From Hyaloscypha bicolor E (taxonomy: Eukaryota; Ascomycota; Leotiomycetes; Helotiales; Hyaloscyphaceae), in the NCBI RefSeq assembly GCF_002865645.1, contig NW_020194667.1:124001-188000 (forward strand): a stretch of 64,000 nt of DNA, written 5' to 3'. Below, piece by piece: positions 25,861 to 37,187 of the stretch (position 1 is the first letter of the stretch; the number at the start of each line of letters is the position of its first letter). A model generated the notes under the pieces. The model was given only the letters and a program-made list of their open reading frames with translations, was not told the DNA's origin and ran no database searches. Made by a program: the position numbers and the translations under genes.

Positions 25861-26664
25861 CTTGAAATTAGGTGGAGGTACTCAAGTCCAGGTCTCTCGG
25901 GGAAACCACAGCTGAATATATATTCGGAAGTAACTTTCAACAACGAGGAAGAATGAGACCTCTTCAAGCGAAATTCTTGAGATCAAGTACAGCTAGCTTC
26001 CTTCCCATGACTTATATCCCAACTAACAAATTCTGACAGCTGCTAGTTGATATGCTGCAACTCGCGGCCGTTGGCCACTCGGAAGATCGTCGGTATGTCA
26101 AAATGCGGGGCACTCGACAAGTGTGCTGCAAACGCGGGAAACACACTTCGCCATCAGTGGTCGAACTCCGTGATCGCAACGGAATTGATGTTTTTATGTA
26201 CAACGCTGTCACGTGTACTGATATCGTATGAGAAAGGCGTATGAATATTTATCCACAGGACGCGCAGCGCCCCACGACGGTGGTGGGGATGTGGCGGCTG
26301 TGGTGGGGACTCGTGCTCGGTGCTTGGTTGGTCCAGTGTGAGGTAATGTTTAGGTTCGGGTTTAGGTTTAGGTTTCGCGTTGTGCCTGGCAGAATGGAAA
26401 TAGGAAGTAGGGATCCGCATGCGATGAGCAACGAAAGGTTGGTGAGGTTGAAGGCGGTGGAAGATGAGGCGATGATCGTCCAACCAAGGTGGGACGCTCG
26501 GTACCCCTTTTTAGTGGGGTAGAGAGATAGCCGAAGCGGGTTGAAGGACCCCACGTCAATGACTTCCCCCTTTCTTTTGTTTGCCTAGTGGAGGATATCG
26601 TACAGCGCGTTGTCATTGGTGCTATAGTATCCTATTAGTTTCTTGAAAGGGGTCTCTCTTCACA
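25861..26664. other. Intergenic between FAD monooxygenase and CoA-ligase pseudogene
   Basis: It would hold a shared divergent promoter. No convincing ORF is present; a short ggtttaggtttagg repeat lies near 26350-26375. Confidence 0.5.
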
Positions 26665-28115
26665 ATGTTTTTCAAATCTTCATATCCAGATATTTACAGT
26701 AAGAAAGCCCCACAACCTCGGCACAATCAATATTGACGCCTTCAGTTACAACACACATTCCCCTCTGAGACTTCCCCTTCACGCCATCCTCCTACTTCAA
26801 GCCAATCAACTCACCCTCACCACCAGCACCCTTCACCAATTCTCTCGCAAACACTTCTCTCACCTGCTCTCGAGTCAAGCAATACTCCATTACTTCTGCA
26901 CGGTCCTTAACCGCAACCTCGGGTTAGCACCAGGAGATGTAATTTCAATATGTACCCCGAACAGCATCTGATATCCCGTTGCGCTTTTCGGGGTCTTGCG
27001 AGCTGAATGTCTACCGGCTCTTTCTTCCCCGGCTTTTGGAAAGGAAGAGATGGTGCATGCGTTCAAGACTGTGGGTGCCAAGTATGTTATTTGTTACCAG
27101 GAGAACTTGAAGGTTGTGAGAGAAGCCGCTAGAAAATGCGGTATTGAGGAAATGGAAATCCTCGTACTTGAGGGGAGGGCGGATAGGGTGACCAGTGTGG
27201 AAGACTTGGTTGAATACTCGGTTGAAGAAGCAACGTGAATAAGGGAGGACAGACGACTTCAACCGTGGAGTTTACCAACTGGGAAGATGAATAGTAAAGT
27301 GTGTGCGGTACTATGTTTCAGCAGCGGGACAACCAAAAGCTGTACGCCGTCCTTCGATTCCACAGTCCTGGATCCTCAAATCCATCTGACACAACCGCAG
27401 GTCATAATATCCCACCAAAACATCATCGCCCAACTCCTCCAGCTCCTCCCTACAACTTCAAAGGACCACGCCACAATCTTGGTTCACTCCCCTTCTACCA
27501 TAGTGCGTCCCCTTCCATCCCTCTCCCCACAACGCTCCGCCCATTAACCTAACACCCAGTAACCGGCGTCGTCAAACTCCCTACCCTCCCTCTCATCCTC
27601 TCCAGCTCCGTGATCCTCCTGCCACACACACCTCATTCTCTCCCGGTCCTCCTCTCCACAATCTCCCATTACCGAATCGCAGAACCGCAACTCGTGCCTC
27701 CCTCATAATCCACCTCGCTCACTCCGCTCTTATCTCAAACTACGGCCTCTCTCGTGCAACAAACGCTTCGCTTCTGGCGCTGTGCAGATCTTCCCATCTG
27801 TGCTTGGAAAATTAGAAAGGAGATTTCACGGAGGGGGATTCAAGAAAGGGTATGTGATGACGGAAGGTACCGTGTGCATCACCACGCATCCGCTTTGGGG
27901 CCGCGATTTTAAGTAGGCGTGAACGGGAGGGACTTTGGTCGCAAATACGAGCGTGAAGATTGTTGATGAGAAAGGAGAGATGCTTGGGGGTTGGAGAGAA
28001 AGGCGAAATTCTTGTCAAGGGGCCGCAGATATTCATGGGATATTGTGGGAATGAGAGGGTGACAGAAGAAGCTTTTGATAAAGAAGGATTCCTACGAACA
28101 GGAGACGAGGGTTGA
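26665..28115 (+). pseudogene. Acyl-CoA synthetase / 4-coumarate-CoA ligase-like pseudogene
   Basis: The start reads MFFKSSYPDI, typical of fungal 4CL-like AMP-binding enzymes. Remnants follow in family order across changing frames: GLAPGDVISICTPNSI then TGA then YPVALFGVLRAE; FGKEEMVHAFKTVGAKYVIC; the AMP-binding core as LCFSSGTTKS; VVKLPTLPLILSSSVILLP; GYVMTEGTVCITTHPLWG; and GEILVKGPQIFMGY then FLRTGDEG. Stops interrupt after NSI and after the HPLWG block, and several frame changes are needed. The C-terminal lysine-bearing domain is gone after ~28115. The intact enzyme would have made CoA thioesters of aromatic or fatty acids. Position beside the FAD hydroxylase suggests a former joint pathway. 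Confidence 0.85.
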
Positions 28116-28933
28116 AGGCCAAGGCCGCCAAGTCACTCACGCCAAATCCTACCTCACCTTGCCCCCTCACTACACTACTCAGTGTGCAAAGTATCTGGCC
28201 GGCTCTACTCCCTGCCATCACTTGCCTTGAGAGTGCCAGAGAGGACATGGCTAAGCTGCAGCTAACCTTCGAACTGTAATTCTCATTGGGTCCCGGATCT
28301 TATTCATGAACTTCGCGTTCAGCAACTGAGGTCGTACCGTACCTGGGTTAGTGAGATCAGCATACGTTACATTCCATTCCCGCATTCGATCATCGATAAC
28401 TTGTTCCTGTGTGCCGACTCTTGGAATGGAGTATGGATATGCTTTTTTCTATACCGGACTCTCATGCAAGCTTTAAATATGGCCTTATGGATGGCAAGAA
28501 AGGACGGCAAGAAAGAAGAAATAATCGTAGAAAAGGAGGAGGCGGAGTACCATCTCCCTCGGGAACCAAGACTGCTCCTAGCTAGCTCTGAGAAAAGAAA
28601 GAGAGTCTTCTAGCCGTTGAGTTACTTCAAGCTGCAGTTCAATGTGGAAGATGGAGGCGAGAAGGGAGATGCTAAAACAGTAACTAGACACGTTCAGTTG
28701 TTATACAAAAGCAGAACACGAACAGTTTCCTTCTGCAACCAAAATCTTTTTGCTAATAACAGTCTGTACCGCAATGACTATCGTCTTTGGCTTAGGGCTT
28801 CTGAGTATTTGCGTCTTCCGCCTTTTGCGATCTTTTCCGTACCTCTGAAATGATCCATAAAGCTTTTCTCGTCAGAGTCTGAACGAAGCAAGGATTAAGA
28901 GGTAGTGTTCCTATCTCTTCGCGAATCTCGACA
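28116..28933. other. Intergenic, no gene recognised
   Basis: Short ORFs only, none with recognisable content. It lies between the CoA-ligase pseudogene and the aquaporin 3' end and may include the lost end of the ligase gene. Confidence 0.5.
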
Positions 28934-30114
28934 CTAGTCCGTATGGCTTTCATAAAGGACCGGGTTTTCAATATCTCCAGAAGGTTGCCCATTGCCGAAG
29001 CTAACAGACTTTTTGTGAGTCTTGGCTGGCTCTTGGACTTGCTTTTCCGGGGTGGGAGGACCTGCGCTTGCTATTGGAATGATGGAAGAGGGCTTTCGTC
29101 CGTTCCTCACGATTGGCAGAATCAATTCAGGCATCGGATCCTGATCATCCGCGATCTCGTATTCCAAAGCCACGACGAGCTTGTACACCAAGACTGCAAG
29201 TACGACACCGGCGATTGGTCCAACGAAGTAGATCCAGAGGTATTCAGGAAACGAGCGGTTGACGATGCAAGGAGCCAGCGAGCGAATTGGATTCATGGAA
29301 CCACCAGTCCAGAAGGCTCCTGCGAGATAGCATCAACACCAAGAATGTATGAATATTGATTAACCATACCAATGAGTTCTCCAACGAACAGAGACAAGCC
29401 AATGCCAATCGGAGCCAAGCATGTTCCAGCATGTTCCTCAGCGGCAAGCACGAAGATTGTGAACGCCAATTGAGCCGTCAAGATCATCTCAATAACGATG
29501 CCTTGTGCGATAGTGGTGCCTCCTCCAAGCTCGGTGCCGACGTTGAGACCGCCACTGAATAGAGCGTACACGATGTAGGAAGCCGCGATGGTTGCAGCAG
29601 ATTGTGCGACGATGAGGAGTACACACCGAACCCAGGTGATTGCACCTATCAATGCCATGCCGAAAGAGATCTGTTGATTAGTAATTGGTCAACACGGGAT
29701 GTTCGGAGGGGAGACGGAGATTGATGCTGGATCGAGAAGCATTCCACTTACCACAGGGTTGAAGAGACCTCCGCTGATGCGGAAGAATGTCCAGGCAGTG
29801 ACGGCCAAACTGAAGCCAACCACCAAAGCGGTGTACAGCAGCTGCGCCGAAGTATGTGGCTTTGCCGTAGTCGAGACACCGAGGCCTTGGTTTCCGTTCG
29901 AAGACGCGCTGGCTGTTTCGACGCCCGCGAAAGCCAACGTAAGAAAGACGATAGTGCCAAGGAACTCGCCGACCACAGCGACGACGTGACCTCGAGTTGA
30001 GGGTGGTAGGGCGTCGAAGATCTTGGTGAAGAGCCTGTTAAACGGGTCCTTTCGAGTCAACACTGTCTCGGTGTGGTTGGTGTTCATTGTGAAGGTGCGA
30101 GAGAGGTATGCCAT
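28934..30114 (-). CDS. Aquaporin / MIP family channel with altered NPA boxes
   Basis: Three exons, complement(28934-29319), (29370-29670) and (29752-30114), encode 349 residues. Six hydrophobic segments fit the MIP fold. The first pore box reads SGGLFNPVISFG (NPV at ~residues 119-121) and the second GGSMNPIRSLAP (NPI), so both canonical NPA motifs have lost the Ala, while the pore Arg after the second box is kept. A cytosolic N-terminus of ~40 residues and a ~75-residue charged C-terminal tail flank the channel core. It should conduct water, glycerol or other small solutes across a membrane, with selectivity possibly altered by the box changes. Splice sites are canonical (GTAAGT/CAG and GTATGG/CAG). 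A second ATG eight codons downstream is an alternative start. Confidence 0.9.
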
Positions 30115-31015
30115 TTTAAATGCAGAAGAGGTTTAAGAGCGGGAGGTAATTGTTCTAGGGTGTGATAACAATGGCGATAAAGAGGTTGTGGTGTTGATGT
30201 ATGAGGGCATTGAGATGAAAGAGAGAAGAACGCTGTGAGGAGGGTAGGGAGGAAAGATTAGAGGATCGTGGCTTCCTCCAGTGTAGCCAGAACACCCACC
30301 CCGCTGACACTCGCTAAGGCTGGAAAAACAGACAGATTGCATTGCTTCAAAGCTCAAATCAAGGCGTAAGCATTTGAAATTATTAAAAGGTATTGGGAGG
30401 CATTAACAACAAAAGTGCAGCAGTCAAACATCTTGTCAGGCAAAGTCAATAAGTCACTTCGCTTGGGAAGAAGATGAAGCTATTGGCTTCAAAAAAGTGA
30501 ACCAGGGAAATCTGTGTAGAACCTAAACTCATAGAGTAAGGGGGAAAGGTGCAAAACGCTAGAAACTTGAGAAACCGGGCGAACTGTTTTCCCCCGTGAA
30601 ACCTGCAACCTTGTTGACCAACTTCGATAGGTTTAGTTTTCTCTGTTTGCAGAAGTGGTTCGAGTGGTGACACTCCTACTACTAAGGTTCTTTACTTCTA
30701 ACCTTTGCTGAGTAGGGAAAGCTTGAACGCTTTTTCGTAGTTTAATGTCGATTGCGGATAGCCACCGGTTGTTAGAATGTGTGCTTTTGATCTAGGCAAG
30801 GAAACTTACCAAGCCAGGGGCGGGGGTTTGTGTACTCACAAAATACTTAAAACTACATATTAAAATATTAAGCTCCCTCCAGATAATTTGCCGATAACAT
30901 GACACGCGCTTACCACCCAACCTTCTCATAGCAGCCTTAAATTCAGTGATATTCTTGAAATTGAACGCTGCAACTGTATGTACACCCCGCGGTTGCCATA
31001 TCCGTGGTGCGTCCT
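30115..31015. other. Intergenic, aquaporin promoter side
   Basis: No coding potential is recognised. It contains the aquaporin 5' leader and the 3' flank of the LovD-like gene. Confidence 0.5.
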
Positions 31016-32418
31016 CTACAGCCGCTCCGTCCCAGACTTCTTATACAGTTCCTTCCGCCACTCTCTGTACAGCTCAATTGCTTTCAAATCTCCTGGCATG
31101 GATATCTGACATCCAAAGATGCCCAACATGCCAGCACTCCGATCGCAAAACCATTGCAGATTTGGGTATCCTCCCCATGCCATCGTGCCCTTCTTGGTCG
31201 CGCCCGGCAAATCCTCCATAATCAGACACCCGCCCAGTCCCCAATCAGTTTGAATCCCTTGCGGCAGTACGCCATATAACTGGTTGATCTCGGGGATAGC
31301 AAGCATCGCCATCCATGCCTTGCGCGACGCTTCCGAGAGCTGAGGTTTGAACATCTCGTTCACCATGCGTGGATTCAGCAGTTGCCCATCATTGGCACAG
31401 ATACTCTGCAAGATCTTCTGGTAATCGATGACAGAGCCGTAACACCCCGCTCCAGCAGAAATCGTACTCGATTCGAGATTCCAGACACGATCATCGGTGT
31501 ACTCGACTTTCCCCTCCGGGTCTGCTGGAATGCCGAAGATGGGATTCTGGCCTCCCGAACGGACGCTCATGTCGGTCAGCTTCTCCATACAAGCTGACTT
31601 GGTCTTGGGATGGAAGGTCATGGACTTGATACCGAGGGGAGCCCAGATAAACTTCTCCATGTACTGTTCGATGGACATATTGGACACACGCTCAACAGCC
31701 CAGTTAGCCCAGTCGATACCCACGCTGTATTCCCATCCTTCGCCTGGTGCGAAGAGGAGAGGGTAGGTGAAGGCCTCTTTCACGGGGTTTATTAGTTTCA
31801 GACTGGGAGTGATCCCCTGCGTTGCGCGGTAACGCATAAGTACAGGATCTGCCAAGGTCAGCAAATATTTTCCTGGAGACCTTAAAGCACTCACTGAAGA
31901 AATCGTAGCCTAGGCCCGAAGAATGAGTCAAAAGATGCCTGTACATCAATCAGCTTTGACAAACTCCACACACCGTCCTCGAAATACACACCTTAGAGTA
32001 ATCGCCTTCGTATTCTCCACCAAGACCGGCTTGTCTTTCCCATCTGGACCTTGTTCAAATCCTTTCAAGATCTGAAGCTGCCCAAGTTCAGGCAAAATCG
32101 CCGAGATATCCTTATCGAGATCTAACAGTCCAACTTCAACACACTGCAGGGCAGTGATTGTACCTATAAGTTTCGTGCATGAGGCCAGCCACATCGTTGC
32201 ATCCAAGGGCATGGGGTCGGGGTTGGAAAGATCCTTGAGACTTCTGTACCCAAATGCTTTCTCATAGCGGAAGTTTCCTACAAAATTGTCAGAAGTCTTC
32301 GAGGAAGTTGGGCAAGCTCTCGTTTACTTCCTCTATCACCACCGACCAACACCGCACCAGGGATGTCTCGATCCTTGCATGCCCTCTCCATCCTCTGTTC
32401 AAAAGTCTCGGGTGCCAT
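31016..32418 (-). CDS. Class C beta-lactamase-fold esterase / LovD-like acyltransferase
   Basis: Four exons, complement(31016-31848), (31895-31938), (31992-32277) and (32328-32418), encode 417 residues. The beta-lactamase-like SxxK motif is WLASCTKL with Ser63 and Lys66. The catalytic Tyr candidate is Tyr181 in PGEGWEYSVG. RHLLTHSSGLGYDF and a C-terminal MAWGGYPNLQWF block complete the family pattern. The spacing closely parallels LovD (Ser76, Lys79, Tyr188). Relatives are transesterases in polyketide pathways or intracellular esterases; no signal peptide is present, so the protein is probably cytosolic. No polyketide synthase lies in the window, so the substrate is unknown. The 44-nt exon 3 is supported by phase and conserved residues on both sides. 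Confidence 0.88.
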
Positions 32419-33201
32419 CTTCTTTGATGTTCCTCGATCTCAATCTGGACCGTTCTTCCAAGAATAACTTTCTGACTCTCAATTTCGATTAATCTCAAGC
32501 TTGGCTGCCAGTCCCGTCCAAAGTTTTGGGGAGTACGCGTAACATTGACTTGTGCGGGGGTATTTACCCAGCCGAATTAACCTCGGGCACGAACATTACT
32601 CGTAGCTCTCGCATTCGTACCCCCCCACAGCCTAGCGGCTGCGAGATTCGTACGTAAAATTGCCCAAGTACTATGTCTCCTTCATTGGGCCAACGAACTT
32701 CAGCCGTAAGTCGTGCATAACGGGACGAGCCGGCCGAAAGGTTTCCTAGAATAGGGGGGCTTTTTGGTTTCATAAGGGAAAGTACGCATATCATGCGGCG
32801 AGGGAGTCAGCGAAGGCATATTTTGGTAAGTCTGAGACAGCGGTTTTGTTTCTGGGAGTTCATGGTCATGACTCTTGTGCGAAGTCTTTTGAAGATATCG
32901 GAAAGCATGAGGACTGAGGTGCGGGTGGGGTCAAATCACGTGCAAAGGATAGTTTCAGAGTAGACATCCTGATTGGGCCTAGTACAGCCCCTTTTCCAAA
33001 GTCTTCCTTCAAAGAACTACTGCTTCACTTTGCAGTCAAATCTATTACCCTTCAATCGCTCTTCTTTCCAGAGCTGACATGTGGTCATTGTCCCAGCCAC
33101 ATGGTATGTTCACAACTGCGCATCTTCCAATTGACTTCAAAACAAAAGAGAGAGCGGCAGGGGGTGAGACAAGTCATGAGTATCTCTCCAACTTCAGCTG
33201 T
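32419..33201. other. Intergenic, no gene recognised
   Basis: 5' flank of the LovD-like gene. No recognisable coding region or repeat was seen. Confidence 0.5.
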
Positions 33202-33645
33202 TTAAGTCGGTAGGGGTTGGGTTGAAGATCGTGCTTGCGGATGAACCTGAGGAAACGGGGTATGTTGATGATTCATTCCAATCCCTGAGCTCGAATTCTT
33301 TTTTGGTTTCCTCTTTCTTAGCGTGCTTTGTTGATATGTCAGAGAAGTTGCTGGATATCTTGTTTGGTTTCTTGAAATGTGGTGGATACTCTGTCTTGAG
33401 CCCTTTTGATATGTCTTTTGATGTGTAAAAGCTGACTCTGGTGTAGTCTCTTGTGGAGTTTTGTCTCTGCTGCTACGACAGGGATGGCTTCTGCTGTTGG
33501 AGACTGGCTTCGCAATTTCATGGCTAGACAGGGACAGTGATTTATGGTGGTGTTGTGGTTGTGACTGCGAATCCATGGGCGACATCGAGTACATGTCTTC
33601 TTGTGACGCTAAAGTTTCAATATAAACTTTATCATGACTCGCCAT
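33202..33645 (-). CDS. Possible small Ser/Gln/His-rich hypothetical protein
   Basis: An ATG-initiated ORF of 147 codons rich in Ser, Gln, His and Thr (for example DSQSQPQHHHKSLSLSSHE), with a basic KRKPKK patch. No domain is recognised. Composition is low-complexity, and the ORF stands alone without introns between the LovD-like gene and a pseudogene, so it may be a chance frame. Confidence 0.25.
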   Translation of the reverse strand: MASHDKVYIETLASQEDMYSMSPMDSQSQPQHHHKSLSLSSHEIAKPVSNSRSHPCRSSRDKTPQETTPESAFTHQKTYQKGSRQSIHHISRNQTRYPATSLTYQQSTLRKRKPKKNSSSGIGMNHQHTPFPQVHPQARSSTQPLPT

Positions 33646-34267
33646 GGACAAGAAAAGCGAAGCTGAGGTTTGAACGTCCGAGGTCGAAAGGAACATTTCA
33701 AATATCCCCATTTTAAGTGTCCAGACTCAATCGTACATCGAACGTCTACCCCTTTAATCCTCACGGCTTTCCAGTATATTTGGATTCCATCCAAGGTCAG
33801 GCAAGGTCGAAGGTCTAACTTGCCTTGGGATATTGAGAGTTCAGTGCCGCTTTCTTTGTCCACTGCAAGCTTGGGCATACTGGTCTAATATACCCTCGTG
33901 GTGGACAAACAAGGGGAGTTCGCATTTAGTGCGGCTTTCTTTGTCCGCCTCGAGATAGCTACCTTTATACGGAGGTAGATCATTGCGGGGTGTATATGCT
34001 TGGACGTATAGGCTGAATGGTGCTGATCACATCTCGTGTTGAAACCCTTTTCTAGTAGGTCGAACTGGACGATCTCGAGATTGGATGCGAGGCAATTACC
34101 AGATAAATTCAACTGCAATTCCTCTTCTCTAAAACTGTTTCATAATTTCTCAATACGTAGAGGTATGGCGAATATGAGATTTCTTACAGTTGCGTGATTC
34201 TCGGCTTTGTGCTGTGGGAGATTGGTTGTAGGGGCAGTTGAGCAGACTCCACATACTTGAAAATGCT
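33646..34267. other. Intergenic, no gene recognised
   Basis: No coding potential is seen. The missing 5' part of the downstream hydrolase pseudogene would be expected here but was not recognised. Confidence 0.4.
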
Positions 34268-35274
34268 TCTACGTTAGTGGAGAATATGTTACCTCGACAA
34301 CTGGGGACTATGTTATGAAAATGAGATGTATGTCGAGGAGTTGACTCCTGTTGATGGAAACACGAAACCCTTTCCCTTCGTCTTCATCCACGGACGAGGC
34401 CAGACGAGACAGTAAGTCAATTTTCCCCTACAGGAATTCTTCAGCTTCTAAGTTTATGGGATATATGTTAATCGAAACACAGAATTAGTTCAATGCACCA
34501 GACGGACGTTCCGGCTGGGCGTCACATTTTCTCGCCCAGGGATACCTTGTTTATCTTATAGATCAACCACCCCGTGGCCTTTCCTCCTGGATTCCACCAC
34601 CCAACAACGCCACCGTATTCACAGCCACAACAGCCGAAGCCATCGAGCAGCGATTCACAGCCCTTGAGCTCTCTAAACTCTGACCGCAAACGCATCTCCA
34701 CACCGCCAGGCCCGCCGGCTACGGCAACGGCACCCGGGGCACGTCTCCTTCGACGCCTACTACTCCCCCCTTCCCCCCTCCATCATCCTTCCAGTAACCA
34801 CCGAAACCCTCGGCCAGAACGCAGTAATTGTGCTCGTGGACCGCATCAGGCGGAAAGTGATCCTAATCGCCCATTCACAAGGAACGGCCGGTGCGGTCTT
34901 GCTCGCGGATAAACAACCCAGCCTCGTGAAAGCGTTGATTTTAGTAGAAGCCGTGGGGCCCCCGTTCGTTGAGCCCTTGCTCAATGGAGGAACACCGACG
35001 CGAGCGTGAGGCATGAGCGATATGCCCGTCTCTTGTGGAGAACACGACTCCTGTCTCTGTCTCCTCCTTCGACATCATCAAGGGAGTCACAATATCCAAT
35101 TCCAATTATTACGTAAGGTGCACGACGGCATTTTTGAAGCAAGCGGGAGTGACGGCTGAGAAAGTGAGGCTTGTGGACAGGGTGGTTTTGGGGAATGGGC
35201 ATATGATGTTTATGGAGACGAATAGCGAGGAGATTGTAGGTGTGACAGGGGAGTGGTTGGCCAAAGTGGTGTAA
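34268..35274 (+). pseudogene. Alpha/beta-hydrolase (esterase-like) pseudogene
   Basis: Fragments in family order: FYVSGEYVTSTTGDYVMK, frameshift, EMYVEELTPVDGNTK, FPFVFIHGRGQT (oxyanion-hole HG), then after a likely intron FNAPDGRSGWASHFLAQGY, LIDQPPRGLSSW, a stop after ALELSKL where Trp would fit, the nucleophile elbow LIAHSQGTAGAVLLADKQP, and the catalytic-His end VVLGNGHMMFMETNS. At least one frameshift (~34320), an in-frame TAG right after the intron (~34484) and a TGA (~34681) disable it. Relatives are often secreted fungal esterases. The 5' end is missing. The good preservation of the last 250 residues suggests recent loss. Confidence 0.85.
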
Positions 35275-35642
35275 AGGAAATGACCACACTTGTGATAAGC
35301 CAAACACGCCTAGATTTCACTCGGAAGTGAGGGTTCTATAACAGGAGCTGAAGAGATGAACTGCTGGTTCCATGGGCTCTGATCAGACGCTTCAACTGTC
35401 ACTTGACTGCTAAATCACTCCAACGCACTCTCAACTTAGCCAAAAGATTGAGGAGTGAAGACAAACCCCAGATCATGAATCTCTTTTCCATTCGTCCGAC
35501 CTCTAATCCAGATGGTACAGATGATTATTACTCTACAATTGCTTCCAATCCTGACCCCACCAAACGCCTTGCCAAATGCTTCAATATCTGTACTCCACAA
35601 TGTAATTCATAATACAACGGACCCTTCCGAAACAAACCCGGC
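35275..35642. other. Intergenic, no gene recognised
   Basis: Short spacer between the hydrolase pseudogene and the convergent GT15 gene; nothing specific seen. Confidence 0.5.
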
Positions 35643-36971
35643 CTAGCCCGTTCCGACATATTTAAACCAATTCGGCCTGCAGTCTTCTTTCATTAACCAC
35701 GACTCTCCGTCTGTGAAACGGCCAGTCATGCAGCCTTTGCATTTGGGAGAGTTGGGACAGTTGAAATACGGGATGTGCTGGTATCCGATATCACGGAACC
35801 TATGAATCATCAGCACAGGCTCTGAAGCTTGAAAGAGGGGAAGAAGTACCAATGAATCTTGCTCGAATCCTCAAACAGGCCCAACGCAATACTGTGCACG
35901 GGAGCATCACCCCATCTCTCATAGAAAAACCCTCCCGCGCGGTCTAGATGATTGAAATAATCCTCATACGCCTGACTCCGCCAGAAACTCATATCTGCAA
36001 TCTCGAAATTGGACCAGAAATGACAGGTCGAGTACCCGTTTGCCTTCATGTTGTGATCTGGTCTCCGCTCAGTATCTACCAACCACGGCATCGAGTTTTG
36101 GTCATGGAGGTATTCTGGATGTTGGGCCAGAAATTTGACCGTTTCTGGCCATAACGTGGGGATTGATTTCGGCGCGTCGTAGAGGTTAATTGTGAATCCG
36201 TATGTCTTGTTGTTGTCCTGCATGTATCGGAAAACATCGTAATCGACATCGCAGAAAAAGTGTACTTTCGGTTCTACTCGCCAGTAGTATTGTGTATTTT
36301 CTAGAGCTGGATGCTTATAGAATAGGCCGCTGTTCCATCTGCACATCTGGTGGTAGGACTTCATGGACGCGTACTGGATGTCTTGTTCTTTCAGGATTTT
36401 GGCTGATTCCTGGAAAATCTCTTCGTCAATCCAAGAGGGGACTTCCCAGTGTTCTTTTGGGATCAATTCTGTAATGCCCATCAGCTGCCTGTCATCCGGC
36501 GGAAAGGACACTACTCACCATATTTGCACTCTGCTTTCGTCTCTGCCTGTGTCCGTGTCTTGAATTCCTCCGTGAATGGCACATCGTTAAAAAAGGTCCA
36601 CGGATAATTGAATTTTGAGTTCCACGTCCGTTCGAGATCTCTCATTGCTTGTACCATCCCTTCAATCTCCTCGTTTCGAACTAAAGATAGGAGAGTCGCA
36701 TTGATTCGGTTTGTGCCCTCAGCGCCAAGTCCGTATCCTTTCTCTGCTCGCCATAACGGGGCTCCTTCAGGTTCTCCAGTATCTACAGTGCAAATCAGCA
36801 GTCTGCCGGGAAAAGGGGCAGGGCTGGAGGCGTACAATCAAGAAGAGGCTCCTGATCCATAATTTTGGATGGCGATGCAGGCTTCGCAGGTCCAAAGACC
36901 TCGTATAAGAAGAACACCCACAGGCATATAGCTGCCAGGCCCAGCATTCGAATTGGTCTCGCTATCGCCAT
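35643..36971 (-). CDS. GT15 alpha-1,2-mannosyltransferase (KRE2/KTR/MNT1 family)
   Basis: Four exons, complement(35643-35799), (35850-36468), (36519-36782) and (36836-36971), encode 391 residues. A type II signal anchor lies at residues ~9-25 (MLGLAAICLWVFFLYEVFG), followed by a short stem and the GT15 domain. Family signatures are NATLLSLVRNEEIEGM, TWNSKFNYPWTFFND, ELIPKEHWEVP, MCRWNSGLFYKHP, YYWRVEPKVHFFCDVDYD (catalytic and donor site), WSNFEIADMSFWRS, FFYERWGDAPVHSIAL and a Cys-rich C-terminus. It should add alpha-1,2-mannose from GDP-mannose to N- or O-glycans in the Golgi. The start ATG is the only one that supplies the membrane anchor. It is divergent from the gamma-tubulin complex gene, with 216 bases between start codons. 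Confidence 0.93.
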
Positions 36972-37187
36972 GGTGAGATGTTGTCGTGCTTCTAACAAAA
37001 ATTATGCAGCTGGAAATAAATTGGAAGTGGCGCCCCCTTTGCCGACCCCTGAACCGGGGCGGCGCCACTCAATCGTAGCACGAACGCTTGCCTGAGATTT
37101 CAGGAATGAAACGCGTCTTCCGAGGCAGGCGCGTTTCTGTTGACATCGGATGAACCCAAGATTTCTTCCACAACTAACGCAAACATA
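36972..37187. promoter_or_regulatory. Short bidirectional promoter (GT15 / GCP5-like)
   Basis: Only 216 bases separate the divergent start codons, so both promoters must lie here or overlap the genes. No specific box was identified. Confidence 0.6.
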
